A stretch of DNA of 9,660 bases from Clostridia bacterium (GTDB lineage: Bacteria > Bacillota > DSM-521 > Neomoorellales > Neomoorellaceae). Under the pieces are notes generated by a model that saw only the letters and a program-made list of their open reading frames with translations, searched no databases and was not told where the DNA came from. This document shows, piece by piece, positions 1-6,778 of this stretch (the first letter of the stretch is position 1; every line of letters starts with the position of its first letter). Where the stretch lies: positions 1-9,660 of the forward strand of contig JASUSX010000056.1 of the NCBI GenBank assembly GCA_030445875.1. The letters are read 5' to 3'. The translations under genes were made by a program, and so were the position numbers.

Positions 1-73
1 GGCCGGCTTTGGGCGCGGCCAAAACTTAAGCCTTCGGCCTCAAACAGGCGGCCGCGCTTATCCTCAGCCGGCC
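1..73. repeat. Nested GC-rich inverted repeat
   Basis: Bases 1-8 (GGCCGGCT) are the exact reverse complement of 66-73, and inside them 13-20 (GCGCGGCC) is the exact reverse complement of 50-57. The two 8-bp arms are separated by unpaired stretches of unequal length (4 and 8 bases). The 29-base interior contains a small GCC/GGC hairpin around 30-38. A transcript of either strand could fold into a long interrupted hairpin. There is no T tract on either side within view, so it is not an ordinary terminator. It may continue beyond the left edge. Its role is unknown: it could be a dispersed intergenic element, or the 3' structure of a neighbouring gene. Confidence 0.5.
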
Positions 74-191
74 TCGTTCTTCTGAACTAAGCGCAAAGGC
101 GCCCTCCGGGAACCTGCCTCACCCCTCTCAAAGTCCATATTTTCATGTTTCGCCGGTGGGGGGCGTTAGCCCGCCATGAGCAGCTCCTATG
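1..191. other. Intergenic region downstream of metF, no gene seen
   Basis: This stretch lies beyond the metF terminator and runs to the window edge. No reading frame in it has both a credible length and a ribosome binding site; the longest minus-strand frame here is about 24 codons. The first 75 bases are very GC-rich and hold a nested inverted repeat, listed separately. The rest has runs of C and G and several short self-complementary words, but no tRNA-like or riboswitch-like layout that I recognise. Confidence 0.6.
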
Positions 192-215
192 AAAAACCCC
201 GGGCTCTACCCGGGG
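192..215 (-). terminator. Rho-independent terminator after metF
   Basis: On the minus strand, 7 bases after the metF stop codon, a perfect 7-bp stem CCCCGGG/CCCGGGG (plus-strand arms 197-203 and 209-215) encloses a 5-base loop TAGAG. It is followed directly by five T residues (192-196 read on the minus strand). Stem, short loop and immediate T run are the classical intrinsic terminator layout. It marks the end of the hdr-met transcription unit. Confidence 0.9.
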
Positions 216-222
216 CTTGCTA

Positions 223-1143
223 CTATTCGACCTTTGGGCGGGGATAAAGGCCGGCTTCCTGGACGATGGTGGGAATGATGTCCTCCCACATGACGGCCAT
301 TATGTGCACGCCGGCACCACCTTCAATGGAGCGCAGGTGTTTAATCTGCTCCACGCAGATGGCCACCCCTTCCGCCTTGGGGTCGGCGGCCTTTTCCATG
401 CGGCTGACTATTGCATCGGGGACGATCATGCCAGCCACCGACTGCTGCATATATTTAGCGGCCCGGGCCGACTTCAGGGGCATAACGCCGGCGATGATAT
501 GGGCCTTTTTATGCAGGCCCCTTTCCCGCACCAGGGCCATGAAGCGCTCGAAGCGTTCCATGTCAAAGATGCACTGGGTCTGGATGAAGTCGGCGCCGGC
601 ATTAATCTTCTTTTCCAGGCGCAGGACCCGGAACTCAAAGGGGTCAGCAAAGGGGTTGGCGGCGGCGCCGATGAAGAACCGGGGCTCCTGGCCTTTGATC
701 TCTTCGCCACAGGCAAACTTCTTTTCATCCCGCAGGTCTTTGACGATGCGGATGAGCTGGATCGAATCAACGTCATGAACGTTTTTGGCCGTCGGGTGGT
801 TGCCAAAGGACTGGTGGTCGCCGGACAGGCAGAGGACGTTACGCAGCCCCAGACTGTAGGCCCCCAGGAGGTCGCTCTGGATGGCGATGCGGTTGCGGTC
901 CCGGGTCGTCATCTGGATAATGGGTTCTCCCCCGGCCTGGAGGACATGGACCCCGGCGGCAATACTGGACAGGCGGACAATGGCCGTCTGGTTGTCCGTC
1001 AGGTTCATGGCGTCGACGTAGTCCTTGAGCATGGTGGCATGCTTTTTAATCCCTTCGGGATTGGCGTGCTTGGGCGGCCCGATTTCACCGCTGACCAGGA
1101 ACTGCCCCTGGGAGAGGATTTTGGCCATTTTGCTTTCAAGCAT
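223..1143 (-). CDS. metF: Methylenetetrahydrofolate reductase, flavoprotein subunit MetF
   Basis: MetF is the catalytic flavoprotein that reduces 5,10-methylene-THF to 5-methyl-THF, the last folate step of the acetogenic methyl branch in the cytoplasm. The 306-residue protein has the usual length of this TIM-barrel family. Visible family marks are the N-terminal SGEIGPPK segment (Glu20 lies where the catalytic Glu of E. coli MetF sits), the TTRDRN motif (79-84) and CLSGDH with Asp109, the usual folate-contacting Asp position. There is no E. coli-like direct NADH route to assume here: electrons should come from MetV and the Hdr proteins encoded upstream. It overlaps the end of metV by 8 bp, suggesting coupled translation. 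The start is uncertain. ATG at 1143 is used here; a TTG one codon upstream has a better-placed AGGA, and an ATG at 1128 is also in frame. A terminator follows the stop. Confidence 0.95.
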   Translation of the reverse strand: MLESKMAKILSQGQFLVSGEIGPPKHANPEGIKKHATMLKDYVDAMNLTDNQTAIVRLSSIAAGVHVLQAGGEPIIQMTTRDRNRIAIQSDLLGAYSLGLRNVLCLSGDHQSFGNHPTAKNVHDVDSIQLIRIVKDLRDEKKFACGEEIKGQEPRFFIGAAANPFADPFEFRVLRLEKKINAGADFIQTQCIFDMERFERFMALVRERGLHKKAHIIAGVMPLKSARAAKYMQQSVAGMIVPDAIVSRMEKAADPKAEGVAICVEQIKHLRSIEGGAGVHIMAVMWEDIIPTIVQEAGLYPRPKVE

Positions 1144-1810
1144 CAATCTTCACATCCTCTCGTACAACTTTCCGCGGCCCGCCATCCCGGGATTTGGACC
1201 AGTCTTTGGGGGGCTGGATTTCCAGGAGGAGGTCCAGTTTGCCCAGGGCCTGCATCCGGTCATAGATGAGCTGCCAGGCGCAGGAGGTATCAGGATTGAC
1301 TTCGCACTTGCCCCCCTGGGAACCGCCACAGGGACCGTTGAGAATGCTCTTGGAGCAGCGGATAATGGGGCAGATCCCCCCGGTTTTATAGAGGATACAC
1401 TCGCCGCAGAGGCCGCAGCGTTCCTCCCAGACGCCGTGTTCCACGGTACCCCCGGCGAACTTGGTATTCATGGCCGGTACTACCCATTTGTTATAGCGTT
1501 CGGCCAGGAACTGGACCCCGACCCCGCAGGCCAGGGAGACGATGGCGTCGACATCGTCGGTGACGTATTTATCCAGCATCTCCACATATTCCGGGTCGCA
1601 CTGGCGGGTCAGGGTTACCTCCACCGTTTCCAGGGGGTTGCCTTCCTTTTGCCGCAACAGGCGCAGCTCGGCCGCCAGGATGCCGGTCTCCTTTTCCCCG
1701 CCGGCCAGGCAGACGGTCACGCAGCCGCCGCAACCTACCACCAGGACCTTTTTGGCCTCTTTAATCAGACCGGCTACTTCAGCCAGGGGTTTACCCTCGG
1801 CAATAATCAT
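1136..1810 (-). CDS. metV: MetV, iron-sulphur/zinc partner of MetF
   Basis: MetV is the small subunit of the MetVF-type methylenetetrahydrofolate reductase of acetogens, and passes electrons to the MetF flavin. The 224-residue product has 13 cysteines. Residues about 20-38 hold a glycine/cysteine-rich loop (Cys27, 30, 34), with Cys71 and Cys95 further on. The C-terminal part has a dense set (Cys132, 135, 138, 147, 152, 161, 169, 177) typical of the MTHFR_C zinc-ribbon/iron-sulphur domain, including the NGPCGG motif. Homologues bind metal clusters; which cysteine binds which cannot be told from sequence. The start is ATG at 1810, because an AGGTGA lies 6 bases before it; a GTG two codons upstream would directly abut that site. 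It begins 20 bp after mvhD and overlaps metF. Confidence 0.93.
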   Translation of the reverse strand: MIIAEGKPLAEVAGLIKEAKKVLVVGCGGCVTVCLAGGEKETGILAAELRLLRQKEGNPLETVEVTLTRQCDPEYVEMLDKYVTDDVDAIVSLACGVGVQFLAERYNKWVVPAMNTKFAGGTVEHGVWEERCGLCGECILYKTGGICPIIRCSKSILNGPCGGSQGGKCEVNPDTSCAWQLIYDRMQALGKLDLLLEIQPPKDWSKSRDGGPRKVVREDVKIDA

Positions 1811-1816
1811 CCACAC

Positions 1817-1822
1817 TCACCT
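1817..1822 (-). promoter_or_regulatory. Ribosome binding site of metV (decides start)
   Basis: AGGTGA on the minus strand, 6 bases before ATG 1810, in the 20-bp gap after mvhD. It rules against the GTG at 1816, which touches it with no spacer. Confidence 0.65.
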
Positions 1823-1830
1823 GCTTTCAT

Positions 1831-2292
1831 TCAAAGGTTGGCCCCTTGACCAGGGGAGGTTTTCTCCGGTGTAGTTGTTGTCTTCGTCCGCAACGGGCTG
1901 GGGCCCAGTTTCCGGATGCGGTCGGTAAACTCCCGGGCGATTTCGGCAAAACGCGGGCCCATGGCTGCCGAGAGGTTGTACATCTCCAGGCGCTCGCCGC
2001 CGATGCCAATGTCATCCAGGATTTTTTTCGCCTGTTGCACCCGGTGCTTGGCCCGGAAATTACCCTTGAGGAAGTGACAATCGCCCTCCATGCAGCCCAG
2101 GACGTAGACCCCGTCGGCACCTTCTTCAAAGGCCTCCAGTAAAACCCTGATATCGGTCTTACCTGAGCAGGGCATTTCAATTACTCGGATGTTAGCCGGA
2201 TACTGGAGGCGCAAGGACCCGGCCAGGTCGGCAGCCGAGTAGGCACAGTAGAAGCAACAAAAAGCGATAATTTTGGGTTCGAAATCGGCCAT
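1831..2292 (-). CDS. mvhD: MvhD/FlpD-family iron-sulphur protein
   Basis: This small iron-sulphur protein carries electrons between the HdrA flavoprotein and a partner enzyme. In methanogens MvhD links the Mvh hydrogenase to heterodisulfide reductase, and it co-purifies with the M. thermoacetica MetFV-Hdr complex. The 153-residue sequence has the family cysteines: CCFYC at 12-16, Cys42 in MPCSGK, Cys67 and Cys72 in GCMEGDCHF, followed by the conserved NLSAA stretch near residue 108. The last ~25 residues are a threonine-, lysine- and proline-rich, probably disordered tail. Start: the frame extends one codon further to a GTG that overlaps the hdrA stop, but GGGGAGG lies 7 bases before ATG 2292, so that ATG is preferred. 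No hydrogenase genes accompany it here, so its partner is probably MetV/MetF. Confidence 0.92.
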   Translation of the reverse strand: MADFEPKIIAFCCFYCAYSAADLAGSLRLQYPANIRVIEMPCSGKTDIRVLLEAFEEGADGVYVLGCMEGDCHFLKGNFRAKHRVQQAKKILDDIGIGGERLEMYNLSAAMGPRFAEIAREFTDRIRKLGPSPLRTKTTTTPEKTSPGQGANL

Positions 2293-2294
2293 CA

Positions 2295-5200
2295 CTACAC
2301 CTCCCCGAAGAGGCCGGCTACCTTGGCCAGTAGCTGGTCATCCTTGTAGAATTGCAACTGGATGGCCTTGGCCGGGCATTCACCGGCGCAGGTGCCGCAA
2401 CCCATACACTGGACGGCATTAATCTCGGCGACGTTGCGTTCATTGATCCGCGGTACATTGAAGGGGCAAACCCGGACACACGTCAGGCAGGCGGCGCATT
2501 TATCCTCATCAACTACGGCTACTACCCCGCCCACCATGAGGTTTTCCCTGGCCAGGACGGTGCAGGCCCGGGCCACCGCCCCTTCAGCCTGGGCAATGGC
2601 CTCAGCCGCCAGTTTGGGGGCATGGCCGGCGCCGCAGAGGAAGATGCCGGCCGTGGGAAAGTCAATGGGTGCCAGTTTGGCATGGGTCTCTACGTAGAAC
2701 TTATCCTCATTGAGCGGCAGCTTCAGCAGGGTGGCCAACTTCTCCACCCCTTCCGGGGCCACGGCTCCCGTAGCCAGGACCAGCTGATCGGGCCAGAGGA
2801 CCAGTTCTTTGCCGGAATCCGGGTCCTGGACCAGGACCTCCAGGAGGCCGATCTCCCGCTGCCGTACCTGGGGCGGGTCTTCGGGGTCGTAGGGGATAAA
2901 GAGAACCCCTGCTTCCCTGGCCCGGCGGTAGTAATCTTCCATAAAGGCATAGGTGCGGATGTCCCGGTACAGGACGTAGACCTGGGCCTCGGGGTTGCGG
3001 GCCTTGATGGCCAGGGCGTTTTTAATGGTCTGGGCGCAGCAGGTCCGGCTGCAGTAGGGATGCTCCGCATCCCGGGAACCGACACACTGGATAAAGACTA
3101 CCTGCTTGTTCTTTTCCGTATCCCACTGGCCATCGGCCAGGGCCTGTTCCAGCCGGGTGTTGGTTATTACCCGTTCATCCTGACCCAGGAGGTAGGCGTC
3201 GGTCTTGCTCTCCCGGCTCCCGGTGGCTACGATGACGACGCCGTGCTCCAGGGTCTGGGTACGGCGGACGTGCTCCCGGCCGGGTTCGCCCAGGGAGATA
3301 GTCGTCGTAAAGTGGCCCTGGTGGCCGCCGAAGTCTTCAATCCGGGCGCCCGTAAAGACCTGGATTCGGGGATTAGCCTGGACCCTGGCGATAAGGTCCC
3401 GCAGTAAAGCTTGGAAGTCCTCCCCTTCCAGGGTGGTGCGCAGGTTGCGTACCTGGCCGCCGAGTTCTTTTTCCCGTTCAACGATAAAGGCCTCAAAACC
3501 CTGGTCGGCTACATTGAGAGCTGCCGTCAGGCCGGCCACTCCACCGCCGATGATCAGGGCCTTCTGGATCACCGGTACCGGCTGCATATGCAGGGCTTCA
3601 TGGCGTTTGACCTTGGCTACCGCCCCCTGAACCAGGTCAATGGCCTTCTGGGTGGCGTTGGCCGCCTCGTTGCGGTGGACCCAGGAACACTGGTCACGGA
3701 TGTTAGCCATTTCGAAGTAGAACTGGTTCAAGCCGGCTTCCCGGAGGGCCTCCCGGAAGAGGGGCTGGTGGGTGCGGATGGTACAGGAGGCCACCACGAC
3801 CCGGTTTAACCGGTACTCCTGGATGGCATCCTGGATTTTTTTCAGGGTATCCTGGGAACAGGTGTAGAGGTTGTCTTCGGCGTGGACCACCCCCGGGAGT
3901 TTGGCGGCAGCCTCGACCACAGCCTTAACGTCAACCACACCGGCAATGTTAATGCCGCAGTGGCAGATAAAGACGCCTACCCGGGGTTCCTCCCGGCTGA
4001 CGTCCCGCTCCGGGGGATACTCCTTGGGGGTGACCATGGTGTTGCGTCCGGAGGCCATGGCCGCGCTGGCACAGGCCGCGGCGGCGCTGGCATTGACCAC
4101 CGTCTCCGGGATATCCCGCGGCCCCTGGAAGACACCGGCCACATAGATACCATCCCGGGTGGTGGCTGTAGGGGCGAAGGGCTTTGTTCTGGCAAAACCA
4201 TACTCGTTGAGTTCGATACCTGCAGCAGCGGCAATCCTGGCGGCGCCCGCTGGCGGTTTCACCCCTACAGCCAGGACAACCAGATCGAATTCTTCCCGCT
4301 GGACCTTCCCATCGGCGTAGTACTGGATGGTCAGGTTTTTGGTCTGGGGGTCCTCTTCTACCCGGGAGATCATGGCCCGGACGTATCGCACGCCCCCGGC
4401 TTTGGCGGCATCAACATAGCGGTCGAAGTTTTTACCGTAGGCCCGGATATCCAGGTAAAAGATAGTCGGCTCGATGTTGGCATCATGTTCCCGGGCGATG
4501 AGGGCTTCCTTGGTAGAGTACATGCAACAAATGGCCGAACAGTAGGGGCTGCCCTCTCGTTCGCAATCCCGGGAGCCAACGCACTGGATAAAGGCTATCT
4601 TTTGCGGCGGCCGCTGGTCGGAGGGCCGCAGGACGTGACTCTCAGTAGGCCCGGTGGCACTGAGGAAGCGCTCGAACTCCAGGCTGGTGACAACATTGGG
4701 GTAATAACCGTAGCCGTACTCGCCCGTCAGGTTGGCGTCGAAGAGTTCAAAGCCGGGTGCCAGGAGAACGGAACCTACCTTTAATTCCGTTACTTTTTCC
4801 TGCTGCCAGTGCTCGACGGCCTTCTTTTTACAGACGGCCTCACACTGGAGGCATTCCGAACAGAGGCCGCAGTTCAGGCAGCGTTTAGCTTCGGCCACGG
4901 CCTCCTCAGGGGTAAAGCCCTGGTAGACCTCGCGGAAGTCCCGGACGCGCTCTGCCGCCGGGGCCATGGCCTGGGCCAGGCGCCGGCCGGGGAAGGGGAC
5001 GACATTGGGCGGTGGATCCAGATGGGGTTCCTTTTCCAGGGAGCGCCCCTCAGCCAGGTCTTTACCCTGGAGGTAACGGATAACAGATTCCGCTGCTTCG
5101 TGGCCGCCGCCGACGGCCTCCACCACTGAAGCCGGTCCCCGGACAATATCGCCACAGGCGAATACGCCCGGCACATTGGTAGCCAGGGTGAGGGGGTCGG

Positions 5201-6758
5201 CGCTGATTAAGCCGCGGTTGGTGTTAACCCGGCTTTTTTCTCCCAGTAAGGAGAGGTCAGCAGCCTGGCCGATGGCCATGATAACCGTGTCGGCCGCCAG
5301 GGTGCTGGTTACCTCCGGGTTATACTGGGGGTTAAAACGGTGGTTGGCATCAAAAACCCGGGTACACTGCATCAATTCGACGCCGCCAACCCGGCCGTTT
5401 GTCCCCAGAAAGCGTTTGGGGCCCCAGGAGGGATGGATAATGACGCCTTCTTCAATAGCCTCCTCGACCTCCCAGGGGTGGGCCGGCATTTCCTCCCGGG
5501 ATTCCAGGCAGGCCAGGTGCACCTCTTTGGCCCCCAGCCGCCGGGCGGTGCGGGCCACGTCGATGGCTACGTTGCCGCCGCCGATAACCACGACCTTCTC
5601 TCCCACCTGCGGGCTACCGCCCAGGGCTACCTCCCGCAGGAAGTTTACTCCCGGCAGGATGCCCTGCAGGTCGGATCCCTCCAGTTGGAGCATCCGGCTT
5701 TGTTGCAGGCCGATGGCGATAATGACGGCGTTATATTCCTTTTGTAGTTCCTTCAGGGCAATGTCCTTACCAACAACTGTATTGGGAACAAATTTGACGC
5801 CCAGGTTGAGGATACGTTCCGTCTCCCGGTCGACTACCTCCTCAGGTAGTCTATAACGGGGGATACCACCCCGCAGCATGCCGCCAGGGCGGCTTAAGGA
5901 GTCATAGATGGTAACCTGATAGCCGGCCAGGGCCAGGTCCTGAGCGGCCGTCAAGCCTCCCGGACCGGCGCCGATAATAGCCACCCTTTCTTCTTTGGGC
6001 GATATTTCCGGTTTTTGCTCCTTCTCCCGGGCGGCGTCAGCCTCCCAGCCGTAATCAAAGGCGGCCCGTTTCAGGGTGGCAATGGCAATGGGGTCATCGA
6101 ATTGGCCCCGGTTGCACTCCGTTTCGCAGGGATGGTGACAGATGCGGCCGCAGATACCGGCAAAGGGCAGGCGCCGGTGGACGACCTCCAGGGCCTCGGC
6201 GAATTTCCCCTGGGAGATCAAGGCTATATACCCCTGGGCATTGGTGCCGGCCGGACAGGCGTTGCGACAGGGTGGAGTGCCCCTCTTGGTGATTAAATAT
6301 TTATTAGGCACGGCCTGGGGGAACATCTTATGAATGACCTTCCGCGTGCCCATCTCCTGGTTATACTCGTTGGGTACGCTGACCGGGCAGGCCTGCTCGC
6401 AGTCGCCACAGGCTGTACACTCCTGGATATTGACATAGCGGGGCTTTTCCCGGATTTGAACGGTAAAGTTGCCCTTCTCCCCTTCCACCTTCTCCAGGGT
6501 AGCGCAGGTATGCAGGCGGATATTGGGGTGGTTGGAGGTATCCGTCATCCGCGGCCCCAGCAGGCACATGGCGCACTCATTGGTAGGAAAGGTTTTATCC
6601 AGCTGGGCCATATGGCCGCCGATGGAAGAACTCTCCGTGACCATGTGCACCAGATAACCGGCGTTGGCCAGGTCCAGGGCCGATTGCATACCGGCAATAC
6701 CGCCACCCAGGACCAGGACGGCGCCGACGGCCGGAGTAGTTTCCTTCTTTACACTCAT
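2295..6758 (-). CDS. hdrA: Giant HdrA: two HdrA units with an inserted NfnB-like module
   Basis: HdrA is the flavin/iron-sulphur hub of the MetFV-HdrABC-MvhD complex; NADH is the likely donor entering here. At 1487 residues it is roughly twice a methanogen HdrA. Order: first HdrA FAD unit (GGGIAG 18-23, ECAMC 61-65, ferredoxin motif Cys114/117/120/124); an NfnB/GltD-like insert at about 156-626 with its own FAD and NAD(P)H sites; a six-cysteine stretch Cys627-643; then the rest of unit one (FIQCVGSR 723-730, Cys740/744/745). Unit two starts with the HdrA amino-terminal domain (CHCG 932-935, Cys967, Cys992, Cys1024), continues with GGGVAG 1071-1076 and FIQCVGSRD 1222-1230, and ends in a two-[4Fe-4S] ferredoxin domain (Cys1421-1431, Cys1451-1461). 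The frame is open throughout. The Shine-Dalgarno is weak (AAAGG 12 bases upstream, or GAGAAG only 2 bases away). It follows hdrB by 20 bp. Confidence 0.95.
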   Translation of the reverse strand: MSVKKETTPAVGAVLVLGGGIAGMQSALDLANAGYLVHMVTESSSIGGHMAQLDKTFPTNECAMCLLGPRMTDTSNHPNIRLHTCATLEKVEGEKGNFTVQIREKPRYVNIQECTACGDCEQACPVSVPNEYNQEMGTRKVIHKMFPQAVPNKYLITKRGTPPCRNACPAGTNAQGYIALISQGKFAEALEVVHRRLPFAGICGRICHHPCETECNRGQFDDPIAIATLKRAAFDYGWEADAAREKEQKPEISPKEERVAIIGAGPGGLTAAQDLALAGYQVTIYDSLSRPGGMLRGGIPRYRLPEEVVDRETERILNLGVKFVPNTVVGKDIALKELQKEYNAVIIAIGLQQSRMLQLEGSDLQGILPGVNFLREVALGGSPQVGEKVVVIGGGNVAIDVARTARRLGAKEVHLACLESREEMPAHPWEVEEAIEEGVIIHPSWGPKRFLGTNGRVGGVELMQCTRVFDANHRFNPQYNPEVTSTLAADTVIMAIGQAADLSLLGEKSRVNTNRGLISADPLTLATNVPGVFACGDIVRGPASVVEAVGGGHEAAESVIRYLQGKDLAEGRSLEKEPHLDPPPNVVPFPGRRLAQAMAPAAERVRDFREVYQGFTPEEAVAEAKRCLNCGLCSECLQCEAVCKKKAVEHWQQEKVTELKVGSVLLAPGFELFDANLTGEYGYGYYPNVVTSLEFERFLSATGPTESHVLRPSDQRPPQKIAFIQCVGSRDCEREGSPYCSAICCMYSTKEALIAREHDANIEPTIFYLDIRAYGKNFDRYVDAAKAGGVRYVRAMISRVEEDPQTKNLTIQYYADGKVQREEFDLVVLAVGVKPPAGAARIAAAAGIELNEYGFARTKPFAPTATTRDGIYVAGVFQGPRDIPETVVNASAAAACASAAMASGRNTMVTPKEYPPERDVSREEPRVGVFICHCGINIAGVVDVKAVVEAAAKLPGVVHAEDNLYTCSQDTLKKIQDAIQEYRLNRVVVASCTIRTHQPLFREALREAGLNQFYFEMANIRDQCSWVHRNEAANATQKAIDLVQGAVAKVKRHEALHMQPVPVIQKALIIGGGVAGLTAALNVADQGFEAFIVEREKELGGQVRNLRTTLEGEDFQALLRDLIARVQANPRIQVFTGARIEDFGGHQGHFTTTISLGEPGREHVRRTQTLEHGVVIVATGSRESKTDAYLLGQDERVITNTRLEQALADGQWDTEKNKQVVFIQCVGSRDAEHPYCSRTCCAQTIKNALAIKARNPEAQVYVLYRDIRTYAFMEDYYRRAREAGVLFIPYDPEDPPQVRQREIGLLEVLVQDPDSGKELVLWPDQLVLATGAVAPEGVEKLATLLKLPLNEDKFYVETHAKLAPIDFPTAGIFLCGAGHAPKLAAEAIAQAEGAVARACTVLARENLMVGGVVAVVDEDKCAACLTCVRVCPFNVPRINERNVAEINAVQCMGCGTCAGECPAKAIQLQFYKDDQLLAKVAGLFGEV
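2300..2306 (-). promoter_or_regulatory. Ribosome binding site of mvhD, inside the hdrA end
   Basis: GGGGAGG on the minus strand encodes part of the last codons of hdrA and sits 7 bases before mvhD ATG 2292. It supports that ATG over the preceding GTG and suggests coupling between hdrA termination and mvhD initiation. Confidence 0.7.
3070..3096 (-). repeat. Direct repeat copy in second HdrA unit
   Basis: This stretch matches 4567-4593 at 24 of 27 bases, with all three differences being A/G. It encodes most of the second FIQCVGSRD motif. It reflects the internal duplication of HdrA and is not a mobile repeat. Confidence 0.8.
4567..4593 (-). repeat. Direct repeat copy in first HdrA unit
   Basis: Partner of 3070-3096 (24 of 27 bases identical), encoding most of the first FIQCVGSRD motif. 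The two copies lie about 1.5 kb apart in the same gene and reading frame. Confidence 0.8.
4881..6293 (-). other. NfnB/GltD-like NAD(P)H:flavin module inside HdrA
   Basis: Residues about 156-626 of HdrA resemble NfnB and the small subunit of glutamate synthase, not HdrA. The cysteine-rich start (Cys164, 168, 203, 207, 211, 215) is the GltD-type iron-sulphur signature. GAGPGG at 263-268 begins an FAD Rossmann fold, GGGNVAID at 393-400 is the second, NAD(P)H-binding Rossmann loop, and FACGD at 533-537 is the C-terminal FAD contact. The module sits between the two ferredoxin-like motifs of the first HdrA unit and gives the complex a pyridine-nucleotide site. The boundaries are my estimate, good to perhaps 10 residues. 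Confidence 0.85.
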
Positions 6759-6778
6759 GGCTTCTCACAACCTTTCCA

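Noticed and set aside
64..138. 24-codon minus-strand frame beginning MDFERGEAG
   Set aside because: It has no Shine-Dalgarno sequence, is very short, and its end overlaps the inverted repeat. It is more likely part of a structured intergenic element than a gene.
217..1269. 350-codon open frame on the plus strand opposite metF
   Set aside because: It is an antisense shadow of GC-rich metF/metV. The translation has no recognisable family, and the minus strand here encodes conserved proteins with clear motifs.
2352..3407. 351-codon plus-strand open frame opposite the 3' part of hdrA
   Set aside because: It is a shadow frame of hdrA with a glycine-rich, low-complexity translation, and no domain that I recognise.
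3882..4784. 300-codon plus-strand open frame opposite the middle of hdrA
   Set aside because: It has the same character as the other antisense frames and is explained by codon bias of the opposite strand.
4881..6293. Possible misassembly or frameshift joining two genes, given the NfnB-like stretch inside HdrA
   Set aside because: The frame is continuous, the insert sits neatly between two ferredoxin motifs, and codon use and base composition do not change at the joins. A large HdrA with an NAD(P)H module is also what is known from Moorella.
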